Below are positions 1-6,008 of a DNA stretch of 8,571 nucleotides, one piece after another. The stretch spans positions 1 through 8,571 of the forward strand of contig DVHA01000164.1 of NCBI GenBank assembly GCA_018712425.1. The letters run 5' to 3'. Made by a program: the position numbers and the translations under genes. The notes beneath the pieces are model-generated. The model saw only the letters and a program-made list of their open reading frames with translations, was not told the DNA's origin and ran no database searches. Each line of letters begins with the position of its first letter. Positions within the stretch are counted from its first letter, which is position 1. This stretch comes from Candidatus Faecivivens stercoravium. Its GTDB lineage: Bacteria; Bacillota; Clostridia; Oscillospirales; Ruminococcaceae.

Positions 1-294
1 AAAGAGTGCGTCGACATGATCCTCGGGGCCGGCATCCCGGCAGGCCCGATCTACAACGTCTCGGACATCATGGAAGACCCCCACATCCGGGACGACCGGG
101 AGATGTTTATCCACGTCGACCACCCGGTCATGGGGGACGTCATCCTGAATGGCAACCCGGTCAAGCTCTCGGACACCAAAGTGGGCATCCGGTTCCCCTC
201 CCCCACCCTCGGGCAGCACAACGAAGAAATCCTCGAAAGCCTCGGCTACACGGCCGGCGAGGTCGAAGGGTTTAAGGAGAAAGGGGTGCTCTAA
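1..294 (+). CDS. Class III (CaiB/BaiF family) CoA-transferase, C-terminal fragment
   Basis: This is the last 97 codons of a gene that enters the window from the left; the frame is open from base 1, so the ATG at 16 is internal. Family III CoA-transferases move CoA between carboxylic acids in the cytoplasm, for example in carnitine, oxalate or aromatic acid metabolism. The visible part has the family's typical C-terminal pattern: IPAGPIYNVSDI, then a PH(I)RDR-like segment, VMGDVILNGNPVKLSDT, and the tail PTLGQHNEEILESLGY. The catalytic aspartate lies in the N-terminal half and is outside the window, so activity and substrate cannot be judged. The stop codon TAA (292-294) directly abuts the thiolase ATG, and the thiolase ribosome binding site lies inside this gene, which indicates one operon. 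The family call is firm; the substrate is unknown. Confidence 0.87.
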   Translation, partial: KECVDMILGAGIPAGPIYNVSDIMEDPHIRDDREMFIHVDHPVMGDVILNGNPVKLSDTKVGIRFPSPTLGQHNEEILESLGYTAGEVEGFKEKGVL

Positions 295-1485
295 ATGAAA
301 GAGATTGTCATCCTCTCGGCCGCCCGGACGGCGGTCGGCAGGTTCGGCGGGAGCCTTTCCGGCATCCCGGCGGAAAAACTGGGGAGCATCGCGATCGCGG
401 AGGCTCTGAAACGGGCGGGTGTGCAGCCGGAACAGGTCTCGGAAGTGCTGATGGGCTGCGTTTTGCAGGCGGGCCAGGGCCAGAACCCCGCCCGCCAGGC
501 GTCGATCCACGCCGGGATCCCGAAAGAGGTCCCGGCGATGACGGTGAATATGGTCTGCGGGTCGGGGCTTAGGGCCGTGAACCTCGCGGCAGCCGAACTT
601 TTAACCGACGAGGCGGAGATCGTCGTCGCCGGCGGGATGGAGAATATGTCGGCGGCCCCCTACCTCCTGCCGAATGCCCGGTTCGGCTACCGGATGAACG
701 ACGGGAAGATGGTGGACGCGATGGTCCGCGACGCCCTCTGGGACGCCTTCTACGACGTCCATATGGGGGTGACCGCCGAGAATATCGCGAAGGAATTTGC
801 CATCTCCCGGGCGGAACAGGACGCCTTCGCGGCCGCGAGCCAGCAGAAGTGCGAGGCCGCCCGGGCAGCGGGAATCTTTAAGGAAGAGATTGTCCCGGTG
901 GAAGTGAAGCAGAAGAAAAATACCTTCCTCTTCGACACCGACGAGCAGCCCCGGGACGGGGTGACGGCCGAAAGCATCGCGAAACTCCGCCCGGCCTTCC
1001 TCCCCGACGGGACGGTGACGGCAGCGAACGCCTCCGGCATCAACGACGGGGCGGCGGCGCTGGTCCTCACCACCGCCGAAAAGGCGGCAGAGCTGGGCCT
1101 TAAGCCGATGGCCCGCTGGATTGCCGGGGCGGCGGCCGGGGTGGAGCCGGCGGTCATGGGCCTCGGGGCGGCGGAAGCGGCCCTCAAGGTCATGGCAAAG
1201 ACCGGCATTACATTGGACCAGCTTTCGCTCATTGAGGCGAACGAAGCCTTCGCTTCCCAGTCGATCGCCTGCGCCAGGGTCGGCGGCTGGGAAGCTTGCA
1301 TGGAAAAGGTGAACGTAAACGGCGGCGCGATTGCCCTCGGCCACCCGGTCGGGGCGTCCGGCGCTCGGATCCTGACCACCCTCCTCTACGAGCTGAACCG
1401 CCGGGGCGGCGGCAAGGGGCTCGCGACGCTCTGTGTCGGCGGCGGCATGGGGGTGGCCGCGGTCGTGGAGGCCTTTGGTAAGTGA
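295..1485 (+). CDS. Thiolase, acetyl-CoA C-acetyltransferase type
   Basis: This complete 396-residue protein has the normal length of a degradative or biosynthetic thiolase (ThlA/AtoB type). Such enzymes catalyse reversible condensation of two acetyl-CoA, or thiolysis of 3-ketoacyl-CoA, in the cytoplasm. The expected catalytic residues are present: the acyl-accepting Cys88 in NMVCGSGLRAV, NEAFA near 316-320, His350 in GHPVGASGARI, and Cys380 in LCVGGGMG. The N-terminus (IVILSAARTAVGRFGGSL) fits the family exactly. The ATG at 295 follows the upstream stop without a gap, and AAAGGGG (280-286, 8 bases ahead) or AAGGAG (274-279) can serve as ribosome binding site. The pairing with a CoA-transferase suggests use or formation of short acyl-CoAs. 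The last Lys codon and the stop TGA lie inside the first copy of a 10-base repeat (AAGTGAAATT). Whether the natural substrate is acetoacetyl-CoA or a longer 3-ketoacyl-CoA cannot be told. Confidence 0.95.
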   Translation: MKEIVILSAARTAVGRFGGSLSGIPAEKLGSIAIAEALKRAGVQPEQVSEVLMGCVLQAGQGQNPARQASIHAGIPKEVPAMTVNMVCGSGLRAVNLAAAELLTDEAEIVVAGGMENMSAAPYLLPNARFGYRMNDGKMVDAMVRDALWDAFYDVHMGVTAENIAKEFAISRAEQDAFAAASQQKCEAARAAGIFKEEIVPVEVKQKKNTFLFDTDEQPRDGVTAESIAKLRPAFLPDGTVTAANASGINDGAAALVLTTAEKAAELGLKPMARWIAGAAAGVEPAVMGLGAAEAALKVMAKTGITLDQLSLIEANEAFASQSIACARVGGWEACMEKVNVNGGAIALGHPVGASGARILTTLLYELNRRGGGKGLATLCVGGGMGVAAVVEAFGK

Positions 1486-1564
1486 AATTCGTCCCTGCGG
1501 GACGAGTGAAGGGTGAAAAGTGAAATTTGCCCCTGCGGGGCAAGTGAAGATATCGCTTCGCGAT
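1480..1564 (+). repeat. Mini-hairpin array 1 on the thiolase stop codon
   Basis: Three perfect short inverted repeats with three-base loops follow one another: 1489-1505 (7 bp, loop TGC), 1527-1543 (7 bp, loop TGC) and 1552-1564 (5 bp, loop TTC). They are separated by GTGAA-type spacers at 1482, 1506, 1513, 1520 and 1544, with spacings of 24, 7, 7 and 24. AAGTGAAATT occurs exactly at 1480-1489 and 1518-1527, and the first copy contains the thiolase stop codon. No T-run follows the hairpins, so this is not a standard terminator. The function is unknown; the same layout recurs in the two arrays near the right end of the window. Confidence 0.85.
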
Positions 1565-1577
1565 GATTAAAAACTGT

Positions 1578-1591
1578 CCACTGACCACTGA
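1578..1591 (+). repeat. Tandem 7-mer CCACTGA, two copies
   Basis: CCACTGA occurs twice back to back (1578-1584 and 1585-1591), preceded by a related AAACTGT. The tract lies between mini-hairpin array 1 and the ribosome binding site of the hydrolase gene. No function is evident; it may simply be a slippage product. Confidence 0.6.
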
Positions 1592-1611
1592 TAAACTCCG
1601 GAGGTGTAACC

Positions 1612-3312
1612 ATGCCCACAATGGACGAGATGCTGAAACAGTATCTGACCTATACCCAAAAACTCTTTGACGAATGCCCGCTGCCGGTTACAAACGAAAT
1701 CGGCGGGGTGGAAGAATTCATGCTCCCGATGGACGACGGGGTGCGCCTCCGGACGACCCTCTGGAAACCGGCTGGGAAGACCCCCTACCCGCTCATCCTG
1801 CTGCGCAGCTGTTATCCCGGCCAGGAAGTTCTCCTGCGCCTTAAAGCGGAAGAGGTCTGCAAGCGGGGCTTCGGGGTGATGCTCCAGTGGTGCCGCGGGA
1901 CCGGCGGGTCGGAAGGCGTCTGGGAACCGAACATCTACGACCGGGCGGACGGGCTGGCCACCATGCGCTGGCTCCAGGATAACCCCGAGGTCGAGAGCAT
2001 CGGCTACTGGGGCGACTCCTACCTTGCCTACACCGGCTGGTGCATGGCCGACGCGGTGCCGGACAAGTGCAAGACGATGTACCTCGGCGTCTACGGCTGC
2101 GACCGGCATGTCTCCGCCTACCAGGACGGGCTTTTCCGGCAGGACATCCTGACCGGCTGGGCGATGGGCAACGCCGGGGTGCCGATCACCGCCGACTATA
2201 TGGCCTCCTGCCGCTACCGGCCGCAGGTCGAGGTGGACGAGGCGCTGTGGGGTGTGAAGCTCCCCTGGTACCGGGACTGGATTACGAACACCGACCGGGA
2301 CTGCGAATACTGGTCCCAGGGGCTGTGGCAGCGGCTGAAAGAGACCCCCGGCAGGATGAAAATCCCGGTCTTTATCCGGGACGGCTGGTACGACCACCAT
2401 CTGGGCAGCGCCATCGCCACCTACCGCTACCTGTCGGAGGAATCAAGGTCCCACACGACCCTCCAGCTCGGGCCCTGGAACCACTCTTACGGCTGTGCCC
2501 TGACCGGCCAGAGCCATGAGAACCTGAAGGACGATTCGGTCTCCTCGCCGATGGCGTGGTTTGAAAAGATTCTCCTCAAAAAGGAACTGCCGGAGGCGGA
2601 GGTGCAGTGCTACGTCTGCGGCGGGGATGAATGGGAGACAAGCAAGACCTTCCCCGCCCCCGGTTCGGTCGAAACGCCCCTCTACCTCGACTTTTCCGGC
2701 AAGGCGGAAGACGCTTACAAGCTCTCTCCCAAACGGACCGCGAACGGCCAGGCCCAGTACCTCTACGACCCCAAGAACCCGGTCAAATCCTACGGGGCGG
2801 AATCCCTCTTCACCTCCCGGGAGTACGTCGGGTCGCTGCGGCAACCGCCGGTCAGCTGGCGGGGGGATGTCCTCTCCTTCCTGTCGGCGCCCTTTGATTC
2901 GGACGTCGAAATCAACGGCAGCATCAAGGTGCGGCTCTATGTCGCCTCCGACGCCCCCGACACCGCCTTCTCGGCCAAGGTGATGGAGGTCTTCCCCGAC
3001 GGCAGCGCCTACAACATCCGCGGCTCGATTACGACGCTCGCCTACCGCGGCCACTCCGGCCGGCGGCAGAGCTACACCCCGGGGCAGATCGTCGAGGTGG
3101 AGATCGACATGTGGGAGATTGTCTGGCTCATCAAAGCCGGCAGCCGGCTGCGGGTCGACATCAGCTCCTCCGACTTCCCCCAGTACGCCGTCCACCCCAA
3201 CCGCGAAGGCCCCTGGTCGCTCCACGGCGAAACCGACGCCGCCAACCAGACGGTTTACGGCGGGCGGGAATACCCGTCGGCGGTGATCCTGCCGGTACGG
3301 GTGAAAAAGTAA
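1612..3312 (+). CDS. CocE/NonD family alpha/beta hydrolase (X-Pro dipeptidyl-peptidase-like)
   Basis: This complete 566-residue protein has the length and order of CocE-type serine hydrolases: an alpha/beta hydrolase domain (about 30-310) and a C-terminal beta-sandwich of the X-Pro dipeptidyl-peptidase type (about 335-560). It begins with the family entry signature MLPMDDGVRLRTTLWKP. The proposed triad is Ser136 in YWGDSYLAYTG, Asp261 in RDGWYDHHL and His291 in LGPWNHSYG; Tyr68 in RSCYPGQ matches the oxyanion-hole tyrosine of CocE. Known members cleave esters, beta-lactam side chains or dipeptides, so the substrate cannot be named. No signal peptide or membrane segment is seen, so the protein is likely cytoplasmic. 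The ATG at 1612 is chosen because GGAGGTG (1600-1606) sits five bases ahead; the ATG at 1621 is too far. It lies 126 bases after the thiolase with no T-tract terminator between them, so co-transcription is possible, and a terminator follows it. Confidence 0.9.
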   Translation: MPTMDEMLKQYLTYTQKLFDECPLPVTNEIGGVEEFMLPMDDGVRLRTTLWKPAGKTPYPLILLRSCYPGQEVLLRLKAEEVCKRGFGVMLQWCRGTGGSEGVWEPNIYDRADGLATMRWLQDNPEVESIGYWGDSYLAYTGWCMADAVPDKCKTMYLGVYGCDRHVSAYQDGLFRQDILTGWAMGNAGVPITADYMASCRYRPQVEVDEALWGVKLPWYRDWITNTDRDCEYWSQGLWQRLKETPGRMKIPVFIRDGWYDHHLGSAIATYRYLSEESRSHTTLQLGPWNHSYGCALTGQSHENLKDDSVSSPMAWFEKILLKKELPEAEVQCYVCGGDEWETSKTFPAPGSVETPLYLDFSGKAEDAYKLSPKRTANGQAQYLYDPKNPVKSYGAESLFTSREYVGSLRQPPVSWRGDVLSFLSAPFDSDVEINGSIKVRLYVASDAPDTAFSAKVMEVFPDGSAYNIRGSITTLAYRGHSGRRQSYTPGQIVEVEIDMWEIVWLIKAGSRLRVDISSSDFPQYAVHPNREGPWSLHGETDAANQTVYGGREYPSAVILPVRVKK

Positions 3313-3328
3313 ACGGTTTATACGGCAG

Positions 3329-3354
3329 AGGCTCCCCGTATGGGGGGCCTTTTT
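3329..3354 (+). terminator. Rho-independent terminator after the hydrolase gene
   Basis: AGGCTCCCC (3329-3337) pairs with GGGGGGCCT (3342-3350) through nine positions with one G-T wobble, around the loop GTAT. It is followed by a T-run to 3354. It begins 16 bases after the hydrolase stop. TACGG at 3321-3325 could instead pair with CCGTA at 3336-3340, which would compete with the terminator stem. Confidence 0.85.
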
Positions 3355-3402
3355 CATTATATCAACAATATTAACTTTTCAAACGTCCAGTCAACGTCCC
3401 GA

Positions 3403-3582
3403 AGACCGTTCGCTTGACGAACGGTCTCACGCGTTTGGAGCGGGAGACACGGCCGCGTCGAACAGCGGGACCAGGGCCCGCGAGGGTCCTGGTCCATTGG
3501 GGTGAAACTTGGTCCCATCCAAGGGGAACCCTTGGTCGCTGCCTTAAGGGCAGCGAAATAAATATTTAATGCTCAAAGCATT
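3403..3582. other. GC-rich block of strong hairpins, possible structured RNA or repeat element
   Basis: Between the hydrolase terminator and the marR promoter I see no convincing gene, but a run of inverted repeats. They are 3403-3427 (10 bp perfect, loop CTTGA), 3468-3495 (12 bp with one G-T, loop GCGA of the GNRA type), 3519-3535 (7 bp, loop GAA), 3537-3555 (7 bp, loop TTAAG) and 3568-3582 (5 bp, loop TCAAA). CTTGG (3508-3512) can pair with CCAAG (3519-3523), competing with the third hairpin. The GC-rich core (about 3400-3555) is bordered by AT-rich sequence on both sides, which looks like an inserted or self-contained element. The GNRA loop favours a plus-strand RNA, but no promoter or T-tract clearly belongs to it. 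It could be a non-coding RNA or a dispersed repeat. Confidence 0.45.
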
Positions 3583-3629
3583 GTTATTATTCTCCCAGAA
3601 AAAACACAGGGGAATTTTCTGCAAACCCC

Positions 3630-3658
3630 TTGACAGCCGCAAATTACCTTGCTATAAT
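3630..3658 (+). promoter_or_regulatory. Consensus sigma-A promoter of the marR gene
   Basis: TTGACA (3630-3635) and TATAAT (3653-3658) are both perfect consensus with the ideal 17-base spacer. Transcription would start near 3664-3666, giving a leader of about 40 bases before the ATG at 3704. An inverted repeat TTACCT (3644-3649) / AGGTAA (3672-3677) brackets the -10 box and start site. AGGGG (3608-3612) / CCCCT (3626-3630) lies just upstream. A promoter this strong implies that a repressor must hold it down. Confidence 0.93.
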
Positions 3659-3673
3659 AGCTAATGTAGTTAG
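3658..3673 (+). promoter_or_regulatory. Putative MarR operator at the marR start site
   Basis: TAGCTAA-TGTA-GTTAG begins on the last T of the -10 box and covers the likely transcription start. The same 7+5 base pattern with a four-base gap recurs in reverse orientation at 4188-4203 before the exporter genes. MarR proteins usually bind short inverted repeats that overlap their own promoter, so this position fits autorepression. The role is inferred; the sequence match is seen. Confidence 0.65.
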
Positions 3674-3692
3674 GTAATGAAGAAAGCAAAAG

Positions 3693-3699
3693 AGGTGAG
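3693..3699 (+). promoter_or_regulatory. Ribosome binding site that fixes the marR start
   Basis: AGGTGAG ends four bases before the ATG at 3704. The in-frame ATG at 3677 has no such site and would lie only about 12 bases from the predicted transcription start, inside the inverted repeat. The start at 3704 is therefore preferred. Confidence 0.75.
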
Positions 3700-3703
3700 A
3701 CAA

Positions 3704-4138
3704 ATGGAAGAACGGGATTACGAACGCCTGATGCGGAAGATGGTGCGGTCGCTGGTTGTACTCCGCTTTAGCGATTTTTCCCAGATGGTTTCCGAGACCA
3801 TAAAAGGGGAAGGTTTTATCCTGGGCTACCTCTACCATAATTCTTCCGCACAGCCCGGCGACATCTCCCGGATGATGCAGGCCTCCACCGCCTACGTCGC
3901 CAAACTCCTGCGGGGGATGGAGGAAAAAGGGCTGATCTTCCGCCGGAAAGATCCGGAGGATAAGCGGAAGATCCTGATCGGCCTGACCGACAAAGGCCGG
4001 AACGAGGCCGCAAAAATGGAAGACGCTGTGCAAAAGGGAATGATCCGCTTCCTGAAATCCCTGGGCGACCAGGACGCGCAGACCTTTGTCCGGATCCTCT
4101 CCGGCATAGCCGAACGGCAGGAAGGGAAAAAGATCTGA
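3704..4138 (+). CDS. MarR-family transcriptional regulator
   Basis: This 144-residue protein has the usual MarR length. After an N-terminal dimerisation helix region (1-35), the winged helix-turn-helix runs from about 49 to 96. PGDISRMMQ and AYVAKLLRGMEEKG form the recognition part; the wing FRRKDPEDKRKILIGLTDKG carries the Asp83/Arg88 region and ends in the standard LTxxG. A C-terminal helix (about 105-138) completes the dimer interface. MarR proteins repress transcription and are usually released from DNA by a ligand. It lies just ahead of a heterodimeric drug-type exporter, with a matching motif at its own promoter and at the exporter promoter, so it most likely controls both. It has its own terminator. 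The ligand is unknown. A longer form from the ATG at 3677 (153 residues) is possible but lacks a ribosome binding site. Confidence 0.93.
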   Translation: MEERDYERLMRKMVRSLVVLRFSDFSQMVSETIKGEGFILGYLYHNSSAQPGDISRMMQASTAYVAKLLRGMEEKGLIFRRKDPEDKRKILIGLTDKGRNEAAKMEDAVQKGMIRFLKSLGDQDAQTFVRILSGIAERQEGKKI

Positions 4139-4155
4139 CCCTTTTCAGACAAAAT

Positions 4156-4175
4156 AGCGGTAAAACCGCTTTTTT
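4156..4175 (+). terminator. Rho-independent terminator after marR
   Basis: AGCGGT (4156-4161) and ACCGCT (4165-4170) form a six-base stem with loop AAA, followed by six T (4170-4175). It starts 18 bases after the marR stop. It separates the regulator transcript from the exporter genes, though a short stem may allow some read-through. Confidence 0.85.
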
Positions 4176-4176
4176 G

Positions 4177-4205
4177 TTCACAAAAAGCTAACTTTTTTAG
4201 CTAAT
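4177..4205 (+). promoter_or_regulatory. Probable promoter of the ABC exporter genes
   Basis: TTCACA (4177-4182) and GCTAAT (4200-4205) have a 17-base spacer; the overlapping TAATAA or TAAAAT downstream are alternative -10 boxes. The match is only moderate. A promoter is expected here because a terminator precedes it and the next gene starts at 4248. The assigned operator occupies the spacer and reaches the -10 box. Confidence 0.5.
4188..4203 (-). promoter_or_regulatory. Putative MarR operator in the exporter promoter
   Basis: On the minus strand this reads TAGCTAA-AAAA-GTTAG. It matches all 12 fixed bases and the gap length of the site at the marR start (3658-3673). TTAGCTAA (4197-4204) is itself a perfect palindrome. 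The position between -35 and -10 suggests that binding blocks RNA polymerase. Confidence 0.65.
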
Positions 4206-4247
4206 AAAATTCCCTAAAAATTCCAGTTAAATTCAAAGGAGGACAAC

Positions 4248-6008
4248 ATGTTTAAACTGTTCCGCTATCTTGGCAAACGGGAGTGGGCGATGGCCGGCTG
4301 CGCCCTCCTCTTCATCCTCGGGCAGGTCTGGCTGGACCTGCGGCTGCCGGAGTATATGAGCGAAATCACCGTCCTGGTCCAGACCGAAGGGAGCGCGATG
4401 GGGGATATCCTCCATGCCGGCGGGCTGATGCTGCTCTGCGCCCTGGGGAGCATGGTGCTGGCGATTGCGACCGGTTTCCTGACCGCCGTCGTCTCGGCGT
4501 CCCTCACCCGCAATTTGCAGTCCGCCCTCTACCACAAGGTCCTCTCCTTCGGCAGCGAAGAGATGGGCCGCTTCTCCACCGCCTCCCTCATCACCCGCAC
4601 CACCAACGACGTCACCCAGGTGCAGATGGTGCTGTCGATGGGCCTCCAGATGCTGGTCAAGGCACCGGTCACGGCGGTGCTGGCCATCCTCAAAATCCAG
4701 GAAAAAGGCAGCCCCCAGTGGACCCTGTTAACCGCCGCCGCCGTCATCCTGCTGCTGGTGGTGCTGGGGCTCCAGATGGTCTATGTGCTGCCGAAGTTTA
4801 AAAAGGTCCAGAAGCTGACCGATAACCTAAACCGGATCATGCGGGAAAACCTCACCGGCCTCCGGGTCGTCCGGGCCTACAACGCTGAAAACTACCAGGA
4901 AGGCAAATTCACCGGCGCCAACGACGCCCTCACCGACAACAACTTAAAGGCAGGCCGCGCCACCTCGCTGATGGGCCCCTTTATGAGCCTCGTCATGAAC
5001 GGCGTCTCCCTCGGGATTTACTGGATCGGCGCTTATATCATCGAAGCCGCCGGGATGGGCGACAAGCTGACCATCTTTTCCAACATGGTCGTCTTCTCCT
5101 CCTACGCGATGCAGGTCATCATGTCCTTCCTGATGCTGTCGATCATCTTTGTCCTTTACCCCCGCGCCCAGGTCTCGGCCCAGCGGATCCGCGAGGTGCT
5201 GGACACCGCGCCTACCATGCAAAATGGTACCGAAACCCGCGGGGACGGGACGGAAGGCGAAGTCGTCTTCGACCACGTCTCCTTCCGCTACCCCGGCGGC
5301 GACGGGTATGTGCTGGAGGACATCTCCTTCACCGCCCACAAAGGCGAGACGGTCGCCTTCATCGGCGCCACCGGCTCGGGCAAATCCAGCCTCGTAAACC
5401 TCATCCCCCGCCTCTACGACGTGTCGGAAGGGAGCGTCAGGGTCGACGGGGTGGACGTCCGGGACTACGACCGGGAGGCCCTGCGGAACAAGCTGGGCTA
5501 TGTCTCCCAGAAGGCGGTCCTCTTCGCCGGCGACATCCGGGGCAACATCACCCTCGGTGAGAACGGCAAAGGCCCGGAGGACAACGAAACGGTCGACAAA
5601 GCCCTCTCGATCGCCCAGGCTTCCGAATTTGTCGATAACCTCCTCGACGGCGTAAACGCCCCGGTCGCCCAGGGCGGCGCCAACTTCTCCGGCGGCCAGA
5701 AACAGCGGCTCTCGATCGCCCGGGCGGTCGCCCGCAAACCGGAAATCTATATCTTCGACGACTCCTTCTCCGCCCTCGACTACAAGACCGACCGGGTGCT
5801 GCGGGAACGGCTGAAAACCGAGACCGCCGGCGTCACGACGCTGATCGTCGCCCAGCGGATCGGCACGATTATGGACGCCGACCGGATCGTCGTGCTGGAC
5901 GACGGCAAGGCCGTCGGCATCGGCAGACACAAAGAGCTGCTTAAGACCTGCCCGGTCTACCAGGAGATCGCCGCGTCCCAGCTTTCAAAGGAGGAACTGG
6001 AAAGATGA
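4248..6008 (+). CDS. ABC exporter half, degenerate-site subunit (BmrC/TM287-like)
   Basis: This 586-residue protein fuses a six-helix exporter membrane domain (hydrophobic stretches about 15-30, 55-82, 131-150, 158-181, 245-268, 280-304) to an ATPase domain (about 338-575). The ATPase has Walker A GATGSGKS (373-380), Q-loop Gln421, a good signature FSGGQ (480-484) and Walker B ending IFDD (502-505). Two changes stand out: the catalytic glutamate is Asp505, and the switch histidine is Gln536 (VAQRI). In known heterodimers such as TM287/288, LmrCD and BmrCD, one subunit has just this pattern and contributes a non-hydrolysing ATP site, so these changes are normal for the role. The ATG at 4248 has AAAGGAGG (4235-4242) five bases ahead. 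The stop overlaps the next gene's start by four bases. The likely job is drug or lipid export under MarR control; the substrate is unknown. Confidence 0.94.
   Translation: MFKLFRYLGKREWAMAGCALLFILGQVWLDLRLPEYMSEITVLVQTEGSAMGDILHAGGLMLLCALGSMVLAIATGFLTAVVSASLTRNLQSALYHKVLSFGSEEMGRFSTASLITRTTNDVTQVQMVLSMGLQMLVKAPVTAVLAILKIQEKGSPQWTLLTAAAVILLLVVLGLQMVYVLPKFKKVQKLTDNLNRIMRENLTGLRVVRAYNAENYQEGKFTGANDALTDNNLKAGRATSLMGPFMSLVMNGVSLGIYWIGAYIIEAAGMGDKLTIFSNMVVFSSYAMQVIMSFLMLSIIFVLYPRAQVSAQRIREVLDTAPTMQNGTETRGDGTEGEVVFDHVSFRYPGGDGYVLEDISFTAHKGETVAFIGATGSGKSSLVNLIPRLYDVSEGSVRVDGVDVRDYDREALRNKLGYVSQKAVLFAGDIRGNITLGENGKGPEDNETVDKALSIAQASEFVDNLLDGVNAPVAQGGANFSGGQKQRLSIARAVARKPEIYIFDDSFSALDYKTDRVLRERLKTETAGVTTLIVAQRIGTIMDADRIVVLDDGKAVGIGRHKELLKTCPVYQEIAASQLSKEELER
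5987..5994 (+). promoter_or_regulatory. Ribosome binding site for the second ABC gene, inside the first
   Basis: AAAGGAGG lies ten bases before the ATG at 6005, within the coding end of the first ABC gene. With the ATGA stop/start overlap (6005-6008) it indicates translational coupling, which supports equal amounts of both subunits. Confidence 0.85.

Noticed and set aside
1480..1564. Rho-independent terminator after the thiolase
   Set aside because: The hairpins are not followed by a T-run; they fit the array pattern instead.
2443..3357. Long minus-strand open frame (304 codons) opposite the hydrolase gene
   Set aside because: It mirrors a well-supported gene with a complete catalytic triad. 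GC-rich genes often leave long antisense frames; its sequence shows no recognisable domain and no ribosome binding site. The same holds for the long minus frames at 4944-5930, 5957-6688, 1567-2400 and 601-1344.
3429..3480. tRNA-like stretch on the minus strand with a TTCGA loop
   Set aside because: The would-be T arm has only four pairs with an eight-base loop, and no anticodon arm or acceptor stem can be formed.
3677..3703. Earlier in-frame start for the MarR protein at 3677
   Set aside because: There is no ribosome binding site, and it would start about 12 bases from the predicted transcription start; the site AGGTGAG before 3704 fits much better.
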